A stretch of 64,000 nt of DNA from Edolisoma coerulescens (GCA_013397115.1 VWZW01004130.1:909585-973584); one strand, 5' to 3'; counted from the stretch's first letter, positions 1 through 13,839 are shown. A program made the numbers and translations. The notes: generated from the letters alone by a model not told the origin.

Positions 1-3000
1 TATATTTGGAGATTTTGCTTGAGGAGGACTTTGCAAAACTTGCCTAGACACCACGGGGTTCTTCTGACTCACATAACAGACCTACATGTGGTATTCTTGC
101 TGTTTGTACAAGGGAAGGTCAGGTCTGTGCTGAAGATGTGAATGCAGCATAGTTTTGTTCACCAAGAATGTGAAAAGCTGTAAATCCATGACCTGCTTTG
201 GCCAAAGTCCCTGGTACGTACATAAATTTGTTCTGGGAAGTTTTCCTTGTATTGGTGTAGCCTGTGTAGTTCACGGCAGTGCTTGTAGAGTGTTTTATAA
301 CAAACAACTTAGCTCAGTGGTGTGTCATTTACAGATGTTATTCTACTGTATTGGCAAAATGCCCTTTCACCAACAGGCTTACTTGGTTTTTATATTAAGG
401 AATCCAAAGAATTGAGTGAGTGTGTGGAGTAGACTGGTTAGGAGAAACAAGTATCTTTTAGCTGCAAGGCAGATGCCCAAGAAAAGCAGCATTGTCATAA
501 GTACTCGTTCAATGAGTAATCTGACAGAGAACTATCAAAAAATGAATTTAGCAGCTTTTACTGCAACTGAAAAAATTGTCACTACAGCCAACATGGTGTG
601 CAAGGGTGGATAAAGCCCTCTGAATAGGGGACATGAAACTGCTTCTCCTTGCTCTTGGATGGTAAGGCAAACTCCTTACATAAGGATAGTGCCAAAGGAC
701 AGAGCTGTCTGGCTGGGGAAGAGAAGGACCTCTAACAAAAGTCACATAGCCATTATATGTACCAGATGAATTGGTAGCTTGAAAGCCTGCTTCTGAATAA
801 TACATAAACATGTCCAAAGAAGCAGCCGGCCAGATGTCTCTCAGTCAACTTTACCACTAGATATGTTTTAGGATGACGAAGGGCTTAGTTAAGTGCACAG
901 ATTTATGATCATGGGCCTATATTACAAGCAGACCCTCCCACTCCAACATATGTTATTAATTTTATATATGATACTAGGTTTCTCTCTTCATTGATCCAGA
1001 ATCTTGGCTAATGAGAGTTGTGAGTTAGAGGGCTCAGTATGCCCCAGGGAATGTGCCCAGGAAGGGTTGTAGAGCTACAGCCCTCCTGTTCCTTTCTGTT
1101 AAGTGGTTTGCAGTCCTGCAGAATAACAGCTCTTGTAACTATTCTCCATCTCAAAGTGGAAAGAAATTTCTGTCTTTTTTTTTTTTTTTAATATCTTGAT
1201 CAGGGCCCGACTTTGGACTTCAAACTTTCTTTGTTTCTTTACACCAGACCTGAAAATCAATGACAAACCCTACAAACAACCTGGTTTCTGGTGAGGTTGC
1301 CAAGATTGTGCCTCTTTCCTCCTCCATGAGGATAAGTCATTGATCTGGTTACAGTTAAAGGCACTTGTCTGCGAGATGATGACGGTATGGCAGTTTTGAG
1401 CCAGCAAAAACAGATCGACCGACATCCTCATAATTTTGGGTAATGCCATGACCCACAGAACTGTGGTGGTAATAGCACAGTGGCTGTCAAACTATTAGTC
1501 ACCGATATTTTACCGTGTGTGAGCTACATCCTGGTCAAGCATCTCTGCTAAAGATGCTGCAGATTTTGAATTAAGGCAGCTGCAGAGGTGATGGCTGCAG
1601 CCGCATGCTCCTTGCTCCTACATATCTGCAGACATTCTCTTGACTGTTTCAGAGCTAGAAAGAGTATGTCTTACTCCTCTGCAAAGCAAATCTCCACTGA
1701 ATTTAAAAGGTATGAACTATATGGCAGACAGAGGTTGCTAGTGCTCTGCAAGCAAGTATGCAGTGAAGAGATGTCATGAGAGCCAGACACACTGTCTCTC
1801 AGACCTGGGAGATGCTAGAGACCCGAGAGCCAGCGTTTAAAGAAAAAGACAAAAAGACCTTTTTCTTTTCAAAATGTACCTGTTTTTATTACTTGTGGAG
1901 TATTGTGGCAAACAGAACAACAGTGGTTGCAAAATACTCTTCCCACAGTACTCTCTGGGATTTTGCTGTATCACACTGTCACTGAAATACAAACAAAGCA
2001 GTTTTCCAAGGTAACAAATTCAAGAGGAAAAACTAGGTTGGGGTGAGTTTCACAGTGTTTATGCAATGAGTCTGAGAGTTCGGATTTTGCTTATGATGAC
2101 GTTATGGTAACGTGTGCATGTGTGTAATCAATGATAGACCTGTGTTTTATTAAGGGAAATATAAACTCTTTCACAAATTGTGCCAGCAAAAATTATTCTG
2201 CTTTGGATTAACAGGCAGTGAGTAAAACATGATTCACGATGACCACAATGCTCCAGCAATGTTAAAGTGGTGTATATGTCATGAGTTCTGACACAGCTCT
2301 GCTTAAATCTTAGTGCCATAGACTGCAGTAGCAATGTCTTTGTGAAGACACCCTTTCCACATTAGAGGAGTAAAGCCACAACCCCTAAATTAGCGTGGTG
2401 TGGAGCTTTTGGCAAGGTTATTTCAACAGATTAATTATCCCCACCAGACTGGGTGCACCTGGCTGCTTGTGAAGATATGCTGATTGTGGAAGAGACTTTA
2501 GTTTCTTGCCCCAGTCCTGCCTTCCCCTGGGTGATGGACTAGCCTCCTCAGAGCTTCTTCAGAGCTCTTCATTTGTGCCTACAGGAATTGCTGCCCCTTC
2601 AGATCTACTAGCTGAGATTATTGGATGATAACTTTCCTGCCTGTTTCAGTCAGTAACTGCTGGGTGAACCTAACCAGGGGCCTGGGAATTTACAGCCAGA
2701 ACCAGTGGAGAGAGGAGGTCTATCCAGCTGGCACAGGAAGAGCTCGAGGAAGATGTTTCAGTGGCCTTAGGTGCATTGTCTGCACATTATGGTGGTAGAT
2801 CTTTACCCAGTGAGTGACACTGTGAGGTGGTTGCCATTTTGTTCCCTTTTTTGTTGCTAATTGTTAAAATATGATGGAAATGCTGTTGTTTTACTCTGTG
2901 CTGTGCGTGTGAGTAAATGACTGGTGTCAGACATGGAGTTCATCTTGCCTGCCCTTACACACATCTTGGAGGCTGTTCTCTGACGTGTGTTTCTTTTGGA

Positions 3001-5216
3001 GGCAATGCTACTTCAGCAGTCCCACCTTCCTGCTGCTGTCCTCCACTTCTCCATCTCTCCCTTAAATGTGAAGATACAAGTGAGCTTCATCTTCCTGGCA
3101 AAGGGGATTGAGAAGGTCTTTAAAAGAGTTTAAAAAAATTAATTAACATAAAGGTCCCCTTTCAACTGGAACTGCTGCTGAGAAAGTTGTTTGGTGACTT
3201 CAACTGAATATTTACAAACTGTTTCAGTAGGATGTATGCAAGCATTGCAGTGCTCTAGTGCTGCAAGAGTTGTCTTTTTCAGCTGCCTAGAAAAAGTGAA
3301 AACTGAGTGCAGTCTTTGAACTCTGTTTTTAAGCTCTTTTTATTGTTCTCTGTAATGAATGCAGTTAGAGTGAGTTTTCTTTGAATATATGCAGAGATCT
3401 GTATTGGAGCCAGTCACACTGGGCTGCTGTTGTAGGCAGAGCAGACAAAGGGGCACAGCTCATGTCCTTTTCAAGCAGAGAGGTGAGATGAATCATACCC
3501 TGTCCTTTCTCTTGGAAATAAATAGTGTCCTGAGGTGATTAGGTCAGGCATCAATGTCTGTAAGTAAGAGCATCTTAACTGTGTCTGGGACATAGGATCA
3601 AGCATCCTAAAGCACCATAAATAGATACTGGAAGAGAGAGAATATGGGGAAGTAGCATATATGCCTGCCCTGACACCATCCCAGCTGTATAGCCAGTTCA
3701 GTGACTTACAGAACCAGATGTGAGTTCTGAATTATACGTGATTTATTAACCTGTGGTGGATTCTTCTTTTGTGAGTTTATGTAGTCTTCCCATGTTAATT
3801 TTTGCATTCACAGTGCCCTTTGGTAAGAATCCTGTGTTTTTGAAGGCTCTTAATGCCTTATTTGAAGGCTAAAATTAAGTGGGGTAAACACTTCTTAATG
3901 AATGAAAAACTAATAGTTTGGTAGAAGAATCTGGGGCTATATATTTTATTCTAGGTTATCCTGTGTAGTAATACATGAGAATGAGTCTTCTGCTCAGGAA
4001 GGTCTGTCTTCAAACTAGCTGGAATGTGAGCTGCTCATGTATGGTCATGGGTTCTGGTCAATCCACCAAATAGACTGAAAATGCATCAGACTGAGATTTT
4101 TTATATAAAAACTGGGAACTGGGGAAGGAACAGAGATTTGGGCCCTAGGTCATGCCTAAGGCTTAAGTTTCAGCATATTATTTATCCACGTTCTCAAAAG
4201 AAGGAAGCTGGGAGGCCAAGTTTGGCCATTAGCTCTAACCAGAAAATTTGCTTTTGGACGTGTGTGTGCAGAGAGAGTTGTGCATGCGGGAGGAAAATGA
4301 CTGCTGAGATGGTTGCATTTTTCACAAAGCCCCTGTGCTTGTCTGTTTACATAGGTGTACAGTAAAGGGTTTGCCTTAAAAAAAGAGCCAAGTTAAAAAT
4401 CCCCAACAAAACAAAAGAAAAAACCCACAACCCAACCCTCCAAAGCACATGGTTAAAATGTAGTATCCTTTTTTGGGGTTTGTAGGAAGTAGCTTATACC
4501 TCTCAATTCCATTTCCGTTCTAGTCTTTTGAATTCTTTGATGTCATAGAATCATTTTTGTGACAGATTTGGGTTAGAGAATGGTGGCTGGAGTTTCCATG
4601 CTCTTCAGCATGCTGCAGCTGGACGGTGCTGTGGTTGTTTTTTCAGCATTCAATGTGTACAAAAAATTTTCAGGTCAGCCTTTCAGCATAATACATCGAA
4701 GTACGGTAGTTGTACATTTACCTTTGAAACTTCCCTGCTCACACCGGTAAGTGATCATTAGCACAACTATGTCATGCAAAGTATTAGTCCTGAATCTTAG
4801 ATTTACATTTTTGTCACCAGTTGCAGTATGCCAGACACCGCTGCTGATTGCAATACTTGCTGTGCTAGCTGAAGGTTAGAGAAACTGCTGCAATTTAGAT
4901 GGGCATTCTGATTGCACCTTTAAAAGACGTCTGTGCTGGTTTTGCTGGGGTAGCTCTTGAGGTGTGTGTTGTAGCTCTATATATCAAGAAGTTTTATACT
5001 GATACATACCAGCTGAACTGCTTTCTCATTCTGTGCAAATATTAGATCTTTTTAATATAATTTTTCAAAAAAGGATATGCTTCATGTGAATGAACTGGGA
5101 AACAAATTTTTCAGATACTCCCAGTTTTCTCATACTCTTAAAACTGAAGTTCTCACATACTCTTAAAGTTGCTTTTCAGTTTCCTTAGGCTTAGAAGAAA
5201 GTGGACAATCTTTATT

Positions 5217-5560
5217 AATTTTCTCAGCTCCTCCCAATTTATAGCTGTGTCCATGTGGTGCATTGCCCCTGGCTAGACACCAGGTGCCCACCAAAACTAT
5301 GCTATCCTTCCCATCCTCAACTGCACAGGGGAGAGAGAATATAATGAAAGGAGTATGGGTCAGGAGGAGGGCAGGGAGAGATCAGTCACCAGTTAGCATC
5401 ACTGGCAAACGAGACTCGACTTGAGGAAAAATTTATTTTATTACCAATCAAATCAGAGTACAATAATGAGAAATAAAACCAAGTCTTAAAACACTTTCCT
5501 CCCACCCCTCAATTCTTCTGACTTTTGAAAGGAGTCCCCTTCTGCAGTCTACACTTCGGA
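5217..5560 (-). mobile_element. Avian LTR-retrotransposon fragment (ERVL-type LTR-like), degraded
   Basis: The stretch with ACCAGGTGCCCACCAAAACT, the GGGGAGAGA block and TTATTACCAATCAAATCAGAGTA followed by AATAATGAGAAATAAAACCA matches, from memory, a long LTR-like repeat common in bird genomes. The piece at 62258-62785 appears to be another part of the same family. Orientation is set by analogy with that family, which begins TG on the minus strand. Only one end is present; homology fades after about 5560. No target-site duplication is seen. A repeat-library search would settle the family name. Confidence 0.45.
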
Positions 5561-7352
5561 AGTTTCTCTCTGTTCTCATTGCAGTTGGGGAAGAGGGGGT
5601 GCTCTGCCTCTTGTGATGGAGAAATCAATGGACAGAAATGACAAAAAAGCCTCAAGCATTTTGTGAGCTCTGTGTGACAGAGCAGGGAAATAGTTTTGGG
5701 CAATGACAGTTTCAGTGTGACTGCAAATGTGCATTAAGCATATGAGGTGTGACTGTGCCTGATGTCAAAGTTTCTGCCACTGGGATGGCTGACTGAGCTA
5801 TAGCTGTGGTTAGGAAATCAAACTGGAATAAGCTGATGGCTGTGGGAGACTGGAACTAGGAGTGTGCTGCTTGAAAAGTCAAGAAGTTTGCTGTATAACT
5901 TTCAACAAGATGGGAAAATGGATATGCCCCAAACTAAATTCCAGATTTACGGGTACAACTCAATGCTCTTTACTCACAGTTATTAGAACTGAAAACATTG
6001 CTGTCTTAAGCCCAGATTTTATAGTCTTGTAACTGATAAACCCATAATTTTTTCAAAAAGTGAATTTTTAGGACTTAAAATTGCAAAGGAAAGCTTTGAA
6101 GCACGGTGTTTTGATAAACTATGGAAGGTGTTGCAGTCCTGAGCACAGAAGCTGCATGCCTCACCCTGTGAAACAGACCAAAGGATTGCACATACTTCTA
6201 AGGTCCGTGTGTTCAGGAGCTACTGAGCTACTTGAAATACAGATTCTTCTGCTTTGAAAACTTGCTTCCCTGAGGGGCAGCACAGTGTTGGTTCCTGGTA
6301 AGTATCTAGCACCTGTCTTCTACCTTGTACTGCTTCAAGTTCTTACAAGAACTCTGAGTTTTTGAGCGACTGACGTAAATCTCTACAGGCTGCTGAGTAG
6401 TGGGAGCCCATGTTTCCTGCTTCTTGAGCCAGTGTCCCAATGACAGCACTATTCAGTGAGTAGTGGGGAATATCTTCATGTTTTCCTCTGTCACCCTTTT
6501 CAGGCATGTTAGACACTTAGCTATTCCCAGATGTCTATCTGACTGCAGGAGTAGTTTTCAAACTCTGAATTGCTTTTTTACAGGGACCAAAAGTGAAGGT
6601 TAGATACCTATCTTTGGGAGGGAGGTACTAGTTATGCCTCACTGAGGTGATGTCTCTTAGCTGGCTTAGGCATTCTCATCTATGGTAAAGAGAGGGTTTT
6701 GAATTCCCTTCTAGTACTCCCAGTTTTCTCCTGTGATAAGCTAAATGCTTCTGCTTTCCGTGTAGGTCTCTGTATTTTACTCCCATGAAAGGTATTTTTC
6801 TTTTAAGTGTGGCTGCTGTGCAACCACAATATGCAGAATGCACCAGGGAAGTGGTTTGGGTTTTCTGCTCTAGAGAAAGTGTGTTGGCAGGAAAGTATTT
6901 GCAGTGTGGCGGAGTGACAGTATTGTAAATGTTCCTCCAATGTTGGCTTGAAAGAGGGTTTTGGTCAGGCTATGTAATTAGAACCCATATTCAAATTTCT
7001 GCATGTATGCAATATAATTTGGTTTTGGCTTGAGCTTAAAAAGTATTTTTGACTCTGCCTGGAGGCCTATACAAAACTTAAGCTAATTGAGTGGATAAAC
7101 AAGCCAGATAATGCCTCATATAATTTAGCATGTTTAGTCAGTAGTACAACACTGATGTATATGATCTTACTGTTTTCTCTCTTTATAGCAAAAAAATATT
7201 GTTTATTTGTGGTGCTTAGAGTGAATTTAAGTTCTTCTTCTGGCAAACTGAGCTCACTGAGTTTCATAATGGAGTTATGAAAATAGAAGGTGTTTAAAAT
7301 GTGCATGTACATGGTTTGGTTTCTGGGAAACCCTGACAGCCTTAGCTAATAT

Positions 7353-7540
7353 GATCACAGAATCACACAATGGGTCAAGTTGGAAGGGACCACAGTGGTG
7401 GACTGGTCCAACCTCCATGCTCAAGCAGGGTCATCCTATAACATTGCACAGGGTTGTGCCGATATGGCTTTCAAATATCTCCAGGGAGGGAGACTCCACA
7501 ACTGCTCTGGACAACCTGTTCCAGTGCTTGGTCACCCACA
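7353..7540 (-). mobile_element. CR1 LINE, 3'-end fragment
   Basis: Reads, on the + strand, as the reverse complement of a CR1 3' end: an ATCACAGAATCACACAA terminus, then GTTGGAAGGGACCAC, GGTCCAACCTCCATGCTCAA, TCTCCAGGGAGGGAGACTCC and CCTGTTCCAGTGCTTGGTCA. CR1 is the dominant LINE of birds and is usually 5' truncated, as here. The open frames that cross this interval (7351-7631) are products of the repeat, not genes. Confidence 0.9.
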
Positions 7541-10500
7541 TGTCCTAGATATCACATCTGATGTTCTAGGTCTGTCTGATTCATCAAGTAGAGGACCTGT
7601 GCTTCAACTGTCTGTGTTTACATCAGTGTAACCCCTCAAAATTAAAACAACATAACAAGGATCTCTGCCAGTTATTACCTTGTGTTCCAGCTTATGAACA
7701 TTCCCATTAATTTAAATTGCAAGTTTCATCTTCACTTTCAAAAAACATGCTTCTATATATGTTTAGGAAAATTTTTTTACCTTATGTAGCTTAAATGAGG
7801 AATTAGTTTTAGAAAGGGAATTGCTTTAAAGATGGTACAGCATCCTGTGGTTTTGCAGGGTTTGCCGTTCCTTTTGAGTGATGCAGTTCTGTAGATGTTT
7901 ACTTTTTCAGGCTTTCATGTGAAATTTTCTAGCAGTTCTTACTAAATACTGATTATTCACAGGAGTCAGTATAGTGAATATTTTTGGTTTTTAATTAGTT
8001 GCTCATATTTTCCTATATGAGTTACTATTTTCATCTGTTTTAGCATTTTGCTATCTCCAGGGATGTTATAAAAATAAGGTCTTAATTAATTTTTAAACTT
8101 TTAGTTCTGTCAGTAAATATTTTAAAGGTATGAGCAGTCTTGCTTGTTGCTGATTTCATTTTTTAAAGGAAAGATTTTGATTGCTTACTTATGTGGTCAG
8201 TTTGAAAAGTCCTTTTTTAATATATCGGAGTAGGTACTGTGTAGCACAGTGCATTAATCAGCAGTCTAGTTACTAAGAATTTATCAAAACCAAGGAAATC
8301 ATACCCAAACAGTTGGACACGTTTAATAGCTGTAGACTTAAGATGAGTGGGACAATTTATGCTTATTGTCTTACAATATTTGTTCCACCACTGTAATGCT
8401 TCAAGAAGTCAAATTGAAAGCATTTACCTCTTTGCTGTCAGTAAATGAAACGGATTTTTTGGTTTCTTTTCTCTTGATGGTTGTTTTAGATGCCCCCACT
8501 TTCTTTTTCATGGCTGAATCTCTTCCTTCCTCCAGTGCATCTTCAGCATAAGTTACTCAGAGCAAGATTATCTGTTTCTATTCAACTGCAAAGATTAGAA
8601 ACTACCTTTGTTTTTAAAGGGTACCTGATCATCTTGCTTTATCTGCAGGCAACTGGCATTGGGGCTTTAAGAAGAAGCTACAAATATTGTAAAATTCAGA
8701 GTTTTAACAGCTGGGATTTAAAACTTAAAATAAAGGTTTTAACAACATTGTCTCATCCATGCATAGCAGAGTGGTTGCTTATCATGCTAACCAGGACAGT
8801 CTCAGATTCAGTGTGGAGCAAAATAGCTATTCTGAAACGACTACCCATTGCATGGTTTCAGGATTTTACAAATTTTACATTAATTTCCGTATTTGCCTAC
8901 ATGTCTGTAGCACTTACTTCCTACGTACCTTTTTATGGTTTTGGCATTAGCACAAGACTTCAGTAAGTCGAATTTTGCTGTCTGTTAGTACGGTTAAGTC
9001 CTCAGTATGTACATTGATATTTCCATTTGCAACCTAATTAAAACCGTTTTCTATAATTGATCTTAAACAATGGATTTGATCATATGCCTAAGAAGTATCC
9101 ATCCTTTCCTGATGCTTAAACTAGAAAGTTTTATTTTAGGCACAGTGGCAGAAGTTTGTAGAATTGGGAATATTTTACAGTGGTATCCTTAGCGATTTAG
9201 TATATATAGAGGTTAGTGTGGATAGAGCTTCTTGGCCTCTTCCATCAGTCTCTCCCTGAGAACACATGGGATTTGAAAGAGGGGTTTGGAATCTGGTTGG
9301 CCATAAATACCAATTATATTCTTGGTGTGGGTTCTTGCTTTCATAGTCATTGTAACTGTTGCCTTGTGCGCAGTGGGCTAGCTCACAGCGGTTATTTTAG
9401 AGGGTAATGAATGATGTTTATTTATGCTGTGTGCCTGACCACATCTGGCGGTGAGAACATGCTGGCAGCTAATTGGCCTGGCAAATGATCAGGCTGCTAC
9501 AAAGCAGTAGCTTGTGCTAGGCAGGAAAATGAAATCTCAAGGAACTGTCATCCCTGGTTCTTGTTGATGGTTCCTGGTGGAAATGACAGACATTAGCTGT
9601 GGATGTGATACTGAGATCTATTCTTATTATATGGATTTCTTTCAGTGAATGCTTCAGATCAATTTGCTGTTATTAGCACCTTGTGAATTAATCTCATCCC
9701 CAGGGACTTGTGTTAATTGCTAGTTTGTAGAGTTATGTCCATCTGTGTTTGCTCTCCTTTTTGTCCTGAGACACTTGAATGCTTCACTTTAGAACTGATC
9801 ACATTAGTGAATGTTAAGGACAAACAATCCAGCCAGCAAGTCTGTGTTGTGTGTCTTTGCATCAAGTAATTTCCTGAAAGTGGTGCTGATGCTGCCATTA
9901 AAGATCTCAGAACTCTGGGTTTCTTTGAGCTTGAAGGAACTAGAATCACCAAAAATGAGAGAATTGCAATAGTTCTTCGATGAGGGGACAGCAAATAACA
10001 CTGTTGGAATTTCTATGTGTTGCTAAAGTGTACTTAGCTGCCTTCCTCAGAGCCTGGGCCCTGCAGGTAATCCCTGTCCCCAGCACATTATGCATGCTTT
10101 GTGCCTGTGCTGGAACCAGGCAGTTGTCTTCACTCCAGGCTTAGTAGCACTTGTGGGAAGAGTTGAAAAGGCTTTTACTCCTTACAAACCCAGGATGCAT
10201 TTAGGTGGGTCAAAGCAAAAGGAATAGGAGGAGAAACGTTTGGATTGGTGACAAACTGATTGCTCCAAAAGGTTGTGAGGATGTGATTGACAGCCCGCCA
10301 AGACATCCTTCCCTGCAGTTCCCATGGCTACTTGGAGTTGATGTTAGCAAGGAGGAGGAATAAAGTTCGTGTATCCTGCTAAATCATTTTGGTGGTAGTG
10401 AGGTTTGAAAACAGAAAACTTGAGTATTTTTTGAAGAGCTGTTAGTGTGTAAACAGACCAGATGAACAGGTCCAAATAACACAGCAGATCGTGGTTTTAA

Positions 10501-10912
10501 GTAGCCATGTGATGGAGAATGGCTTTTGGGCCCTTCTTGTTTTGAAAACCAGTTTGTGGCATGTGGCACTGCAGAGTACACCTGCTAAGCATTAACGTTA
10601 TGCCATTGATTTCAAAGATAGGTATGTTCCTGGCTCCCCTTCTTGTGTCACTGTACATAACATCTCTGAGTACAAAATAGAGTCTATTAAAAAAAACCAG
10701 TACTGTCATATGTATTTCATCTTTCCTTGTATCTGTATGAGTTCTCTGAAATTTATATATTTTAAAATTTCCCTTTTTCTTAAAACAATTTTACTACTAA
10801 TATTTATTTATTTTTGGAAGAGCATGTGAATGTTTATTTTACTTTATCAAGGTATGTAAAATAAGCAAAACAAAGGACAGTTGTATTAATATTTTTACTG
10901 GATGAGCTGAGA

Positions 10913-10942
10913 AAATGTAAATTAAATAAATGTAAATTAAAT
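10913..10942. repeat. Perfect 15-bp tandem duplication
   Basis: The 15-mer AAATGTAAATTAAAT occurs twice in direct succession within an AT-rich part of the SLAIN1 intron. Simple slippage product; no function suggested. Confidence 0.9.
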
Positions 10943-11643
10943 AAGCCTTTAGCTTTATTTTTGCCTACTCTTGAGTGCTTTCTGATACTGCTTAGAAGAC
11001 CATGTGCCTTGCAAGCTTTTTGTAAGCAATATGTAGAAAAGGGATGCCTTGTTATTCCAGAAACAGTGAAAAAAGAAAAAAAACGTGCTTATGCAATCAG
11101 GAATTTGATGCTGTAAAAAGAGAAGGGAAAATATGGTAGCTTAAAAGCTTAATACGGGATTACAGTTGTTTTTAGGACTTGATGGTTAAGGGTCTTTTAC
11201 TGCTGTGTCTCTTAACTCCCATAACTGATAATTTAGCTGCTAATTCAATTGTGTGATGATTGATTGCCATTAACAATTCCTTGAAGAGCGCTCCAAATTT
11301 CATTTTTGTTTCTCTGCTAACTGTAGCAGTTTTTACTTCCTCTGTTATTTGTGTGTTTTCACCCAGTGATGTATGTGATGAATATATACCAAAAGAGGTG
11401 TCTATATAAAAAATAGTAAACAGATATATTTGCTAGAAAACCTTTTGGAGCTCACTTTTTCACGTAAAAGACTGTGGTGATCCTCTGATTTGCTGTGGAA
11501 TATTCACCTTTATTTTCCTTTTGTAATAAGCAAAAATGTATGATGAACAGATTAAGATGAGATGATTTTTCTCTCTAACGGTACTGTGCTATTAATAACT
11601 GTAAATCTTGTTTTTTCCCCCTCCTCCCTCACATCCGTAACAG

Positions 11644-11793
11644 CTGGCCGATGGCGGAACCTCTTCTCTACACCTGTCTCCTTGGCTTTTCCCTATAGTC
11701 CTGTTGCAAGACTCACCCCATATACCAATGGCTTTAATAGTCCCAGCTTCTCTAAAACCTCCAGTAAAGCAATACTAACACCAGAACGGACAG
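11644..11793 (+). CDS. SLAIN1: SLAIN1 coding exon A (first in window)
   Basis: The acceptor is CCCCCTCCTCCCTCACATCCGTAACAG and the donor is GACAG|GTAATG. The exon opens with two bases that complete an upstream codon and ends with one base of the next, so it is a symmetric phase 1-1 exon of 150 bp. It encodes a Ser/Pro/Tyr-rich segment beginning G-R-W-R-N-L-F and containing SPVARLTPYTNGFNSPSFSK and AILTPERT, a stretch kept in SLAIN1 and recognisably related to the YTSPYSPN...GFNSPS part of SLAIN2. It is low complexity and likely disordered. Proline-directed phosphorylation sites (SP, TP) are frequent. Because the length is a multiple of three, skipping would keep the frame. Confidence 0.93.
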
Positions 11794-13689
11794 GTAATGC
11801 TTATCTTTTTATTGATTTACTGTGCTTACAAAAGTGCTTGATTTAATCTAACCCCGCTAGCATTTAACAGCAGTACACTTTTTGGATGATTGTATATGAA
11901 CTCACATCTCAGAGGGAGATTGTTGGTTTTTTTTTTCAAATGACCTAAAATTTGGCTGTTAACTACAAGTGTTATGCAGCATGTTACGAGAAAGTGATGC
12001 TAGTAGATACCACTAATGATTTACCCAGTAGTACAGTTGTGACTGTGTCAGCTTAAACAGTCCCCAGCTTTCTTGCTCATTTCTGCCCCATGGTGCCCCT
12101 TCCTTGTGTCTACAGAAACATATGTGCAGCTGTGTAATGAAATTGCAGCAAGAATTTCTCTATAATAAAAAGAGCTGGCAGAATTGTGCCTGTTTTCAAA
12201 CTGGTATTGTTGCTAATGTCCAAGATTTATTTTATGTTTTCCACGGATTTTCAGGGAAACACACAAGTTCTAAGAAAATTGCAAACTTTCTGTGGTCTGT
12301 ACATTGCAAGGATTTGCATTTTCCTTCTTCACTACAGATATCAGGAGTCAGTTTGTATCTCTGACTTCTCTTAAACTGCAGTGGCAGTGGAGAAAATGGT
12401 CTTCTGGGGGAGGGGCATTAACATTTTATTGCTGGCAGGAGTAGGCGTGGGCTGAGGATGTTAGTTCAGCATCAGTGTCACACCGATCTGTGTGCAATAT
12501 TCCTTACAATGCGTGAAATCACTGCAGAAAGCCCTGTTTTAGGGGATATGGGCATTGTGGCTGAGGTACTGCTCCAGACAGTGCCTGCTGTAGCTGTCTG
12601 CATGTGAGTGAGATGTCTTCCCTATTCAGTGGGATGAAGCTTAGGTCCTAAATGAGCTCACGCTATTTGAGATACCCTCAGGTACCTTCTCTGGCTTCTC
12701 ACTGCTGCTCCAAAAGCGCACAGCTGTTGCTACCTCTGCAAAACCTCAGGGACTGCTGTAACTTGCACATTTGAGAAAGCAAACACATTTATTCCATACA
12801 ATCCTTCCAAAGCAAAGTAATCCCCTGCCTGTCCTTTTCTTTTGGAGATATTATTAGAAAATAGCTGAATTTAGGATGAATTTTAGATGGCTGCTTTCAG
12901 CAGTGCTAGAGGATGCAAGCACACCTGTGATACACGCACAGCTGGTGAGCCATGGTCACAGCAGTTCTTGCCCTGCAGGCTGTGGGTCTCTAGTGGTCCA
13001 GACGATATTAGAAAATAATTTACTGTTTGAGTTGATGGGATTTTTCTTTAAAGTTGGACAAAACCAGCTCATGCAACTGATTGCAAATTAGTTTATATTT
13101 CACTATCACACACAGGGAAAAAGTAGAATCCAGAGCCTTTCCAAAAGGTAGCTCTGTGAAGGAAGCAATGCTTTCTCTGTTGCATAATGTTCAATCTTAG
13201 TTGTTACTGTAATTGATATATATGATAACTATAAAGAGTTTAAAAAAAAAGAACAGTAAAATTTAGCTAAATGGCTCTGATACAGCATCTGAGTACTGAG
13301 CAGAAGTCGGTGACACATACCCACTCGTTTTTCAAAACAGAATAGGGAGAACCACAGTCCCATAAGAGGGATCCAAATGCAGATGTCGTTAGACTGCACT
13401 AACTAATCTGAGCTGTATGAGAACAGTATTGGGTAAATTATTCATTGTCTGGGCTATGCAATGCTATTTTGGGAACAAGCCAAGGAATTCATGATCCATT
13501 CCTACACTTCATGCTTCTCATGAATATCAAAGCTCTTTGCTAATTGTTAGTGAATTGAACTACACTTCTGAAAGTTTTTATGTTCTATTTAGAAAATGTT
13601 TTAAGCTATTGTAATGTAAAGAGCAGATGATTCTGAATGAAAGATGGCCAGACATATTTGTAGCCTAAACTGTATGTTTTCTTACATAG
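11794..13689 (+). other. SLAIN1: SLAIN1 intron between exons A and B
   Basis: About 1.9 kb with a GTAATG donor and an ACATAG acceptor. I see no repeat of known family and no further exon. A second AG (TTTTTAG at 13693-13702) lies just inside exon B, but using it would break the reading frame. Confidence 0.85.
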
Positions 13690-13839
13690 GGTACATTTTT
13701 AGCAGTTCCCCTTTGAGTCCACAGTCATCAATAGACAGTGAACTGAGCACTTCGGAGCTGGAAGATGATTCCATCTCCATGGGATACAAGCTGCAGGACC
13801 TCACTGATGTTCAGATCATGGCTCGTCTACAGGAGGAGA
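13690..13839 (+). CDS. SLAIN1: SLAIN1 coding exon B
   Basis: A 150-bp symmetric phase 1-1 exon. It encodes SSSPLSPQSSIDSELSTSEL, then an acidic EDDSISMGYKLQDLTDVQIM stretch and ARLQEE-S, with the last Ser codon split across the donor GAGA|GTAGGT and the next exon. The SPQSSIDSELS core and the D-V-Q-I-x-A-R-x-Q-E-E-S helix-like segment are among the best conserved parts of both SLAIN1 and SLAIN2. The choice SISMGYKLQDL identifies SLAIN1. The acceptor chosen (ACATAG at 13684-13689) is the only nearby AG that keeps the frame with exon A. Confidence 0.96.

Larger units (their letters stand above)
1..11643 (+). other. SLAIN1: SLAIN1 intron (3' portion), no exon recognised
   Basis: Intron sequence upstream of the first visible SLAIN1 exon. 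It ends in a pyrimidine-rich tract and an AG at 11642-11643. I looked for the upstream SLAIN1 exons in all frames and saw none, so they must lie left of the window. Contents I can name: a poly-T run near 1175-1189, an LTR-like fragment at 5217-5560, a CR1 fragment at 7353-7540 and a 15-bp tandem duplication at 10913-10942. The remaining sequence is unremarkable AT-rich intron. Open frames here, including one of 158 codons at 8490-8966, show no family resemblance. Confidence 0.75.

Noticed and set aside
4931..4960. GTCTGTGCTGGTTTTGCTGG resembles the first bases of an avian ERVL LTR
   Set aside because: Only about 25 bases match and the sequence that follows does not; too short to call an element.
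7351..7631. Two + strand open frames of 65 and 83 codons
   Set aside because: They are antisense readings of a CR1 3' end.
8490..8966. 158-codon + strand open frame in the SLAIN1 intron
   Set aside because: Hydrophobic, no recognised motif, no good splice or promoter context; probably a chance frame.
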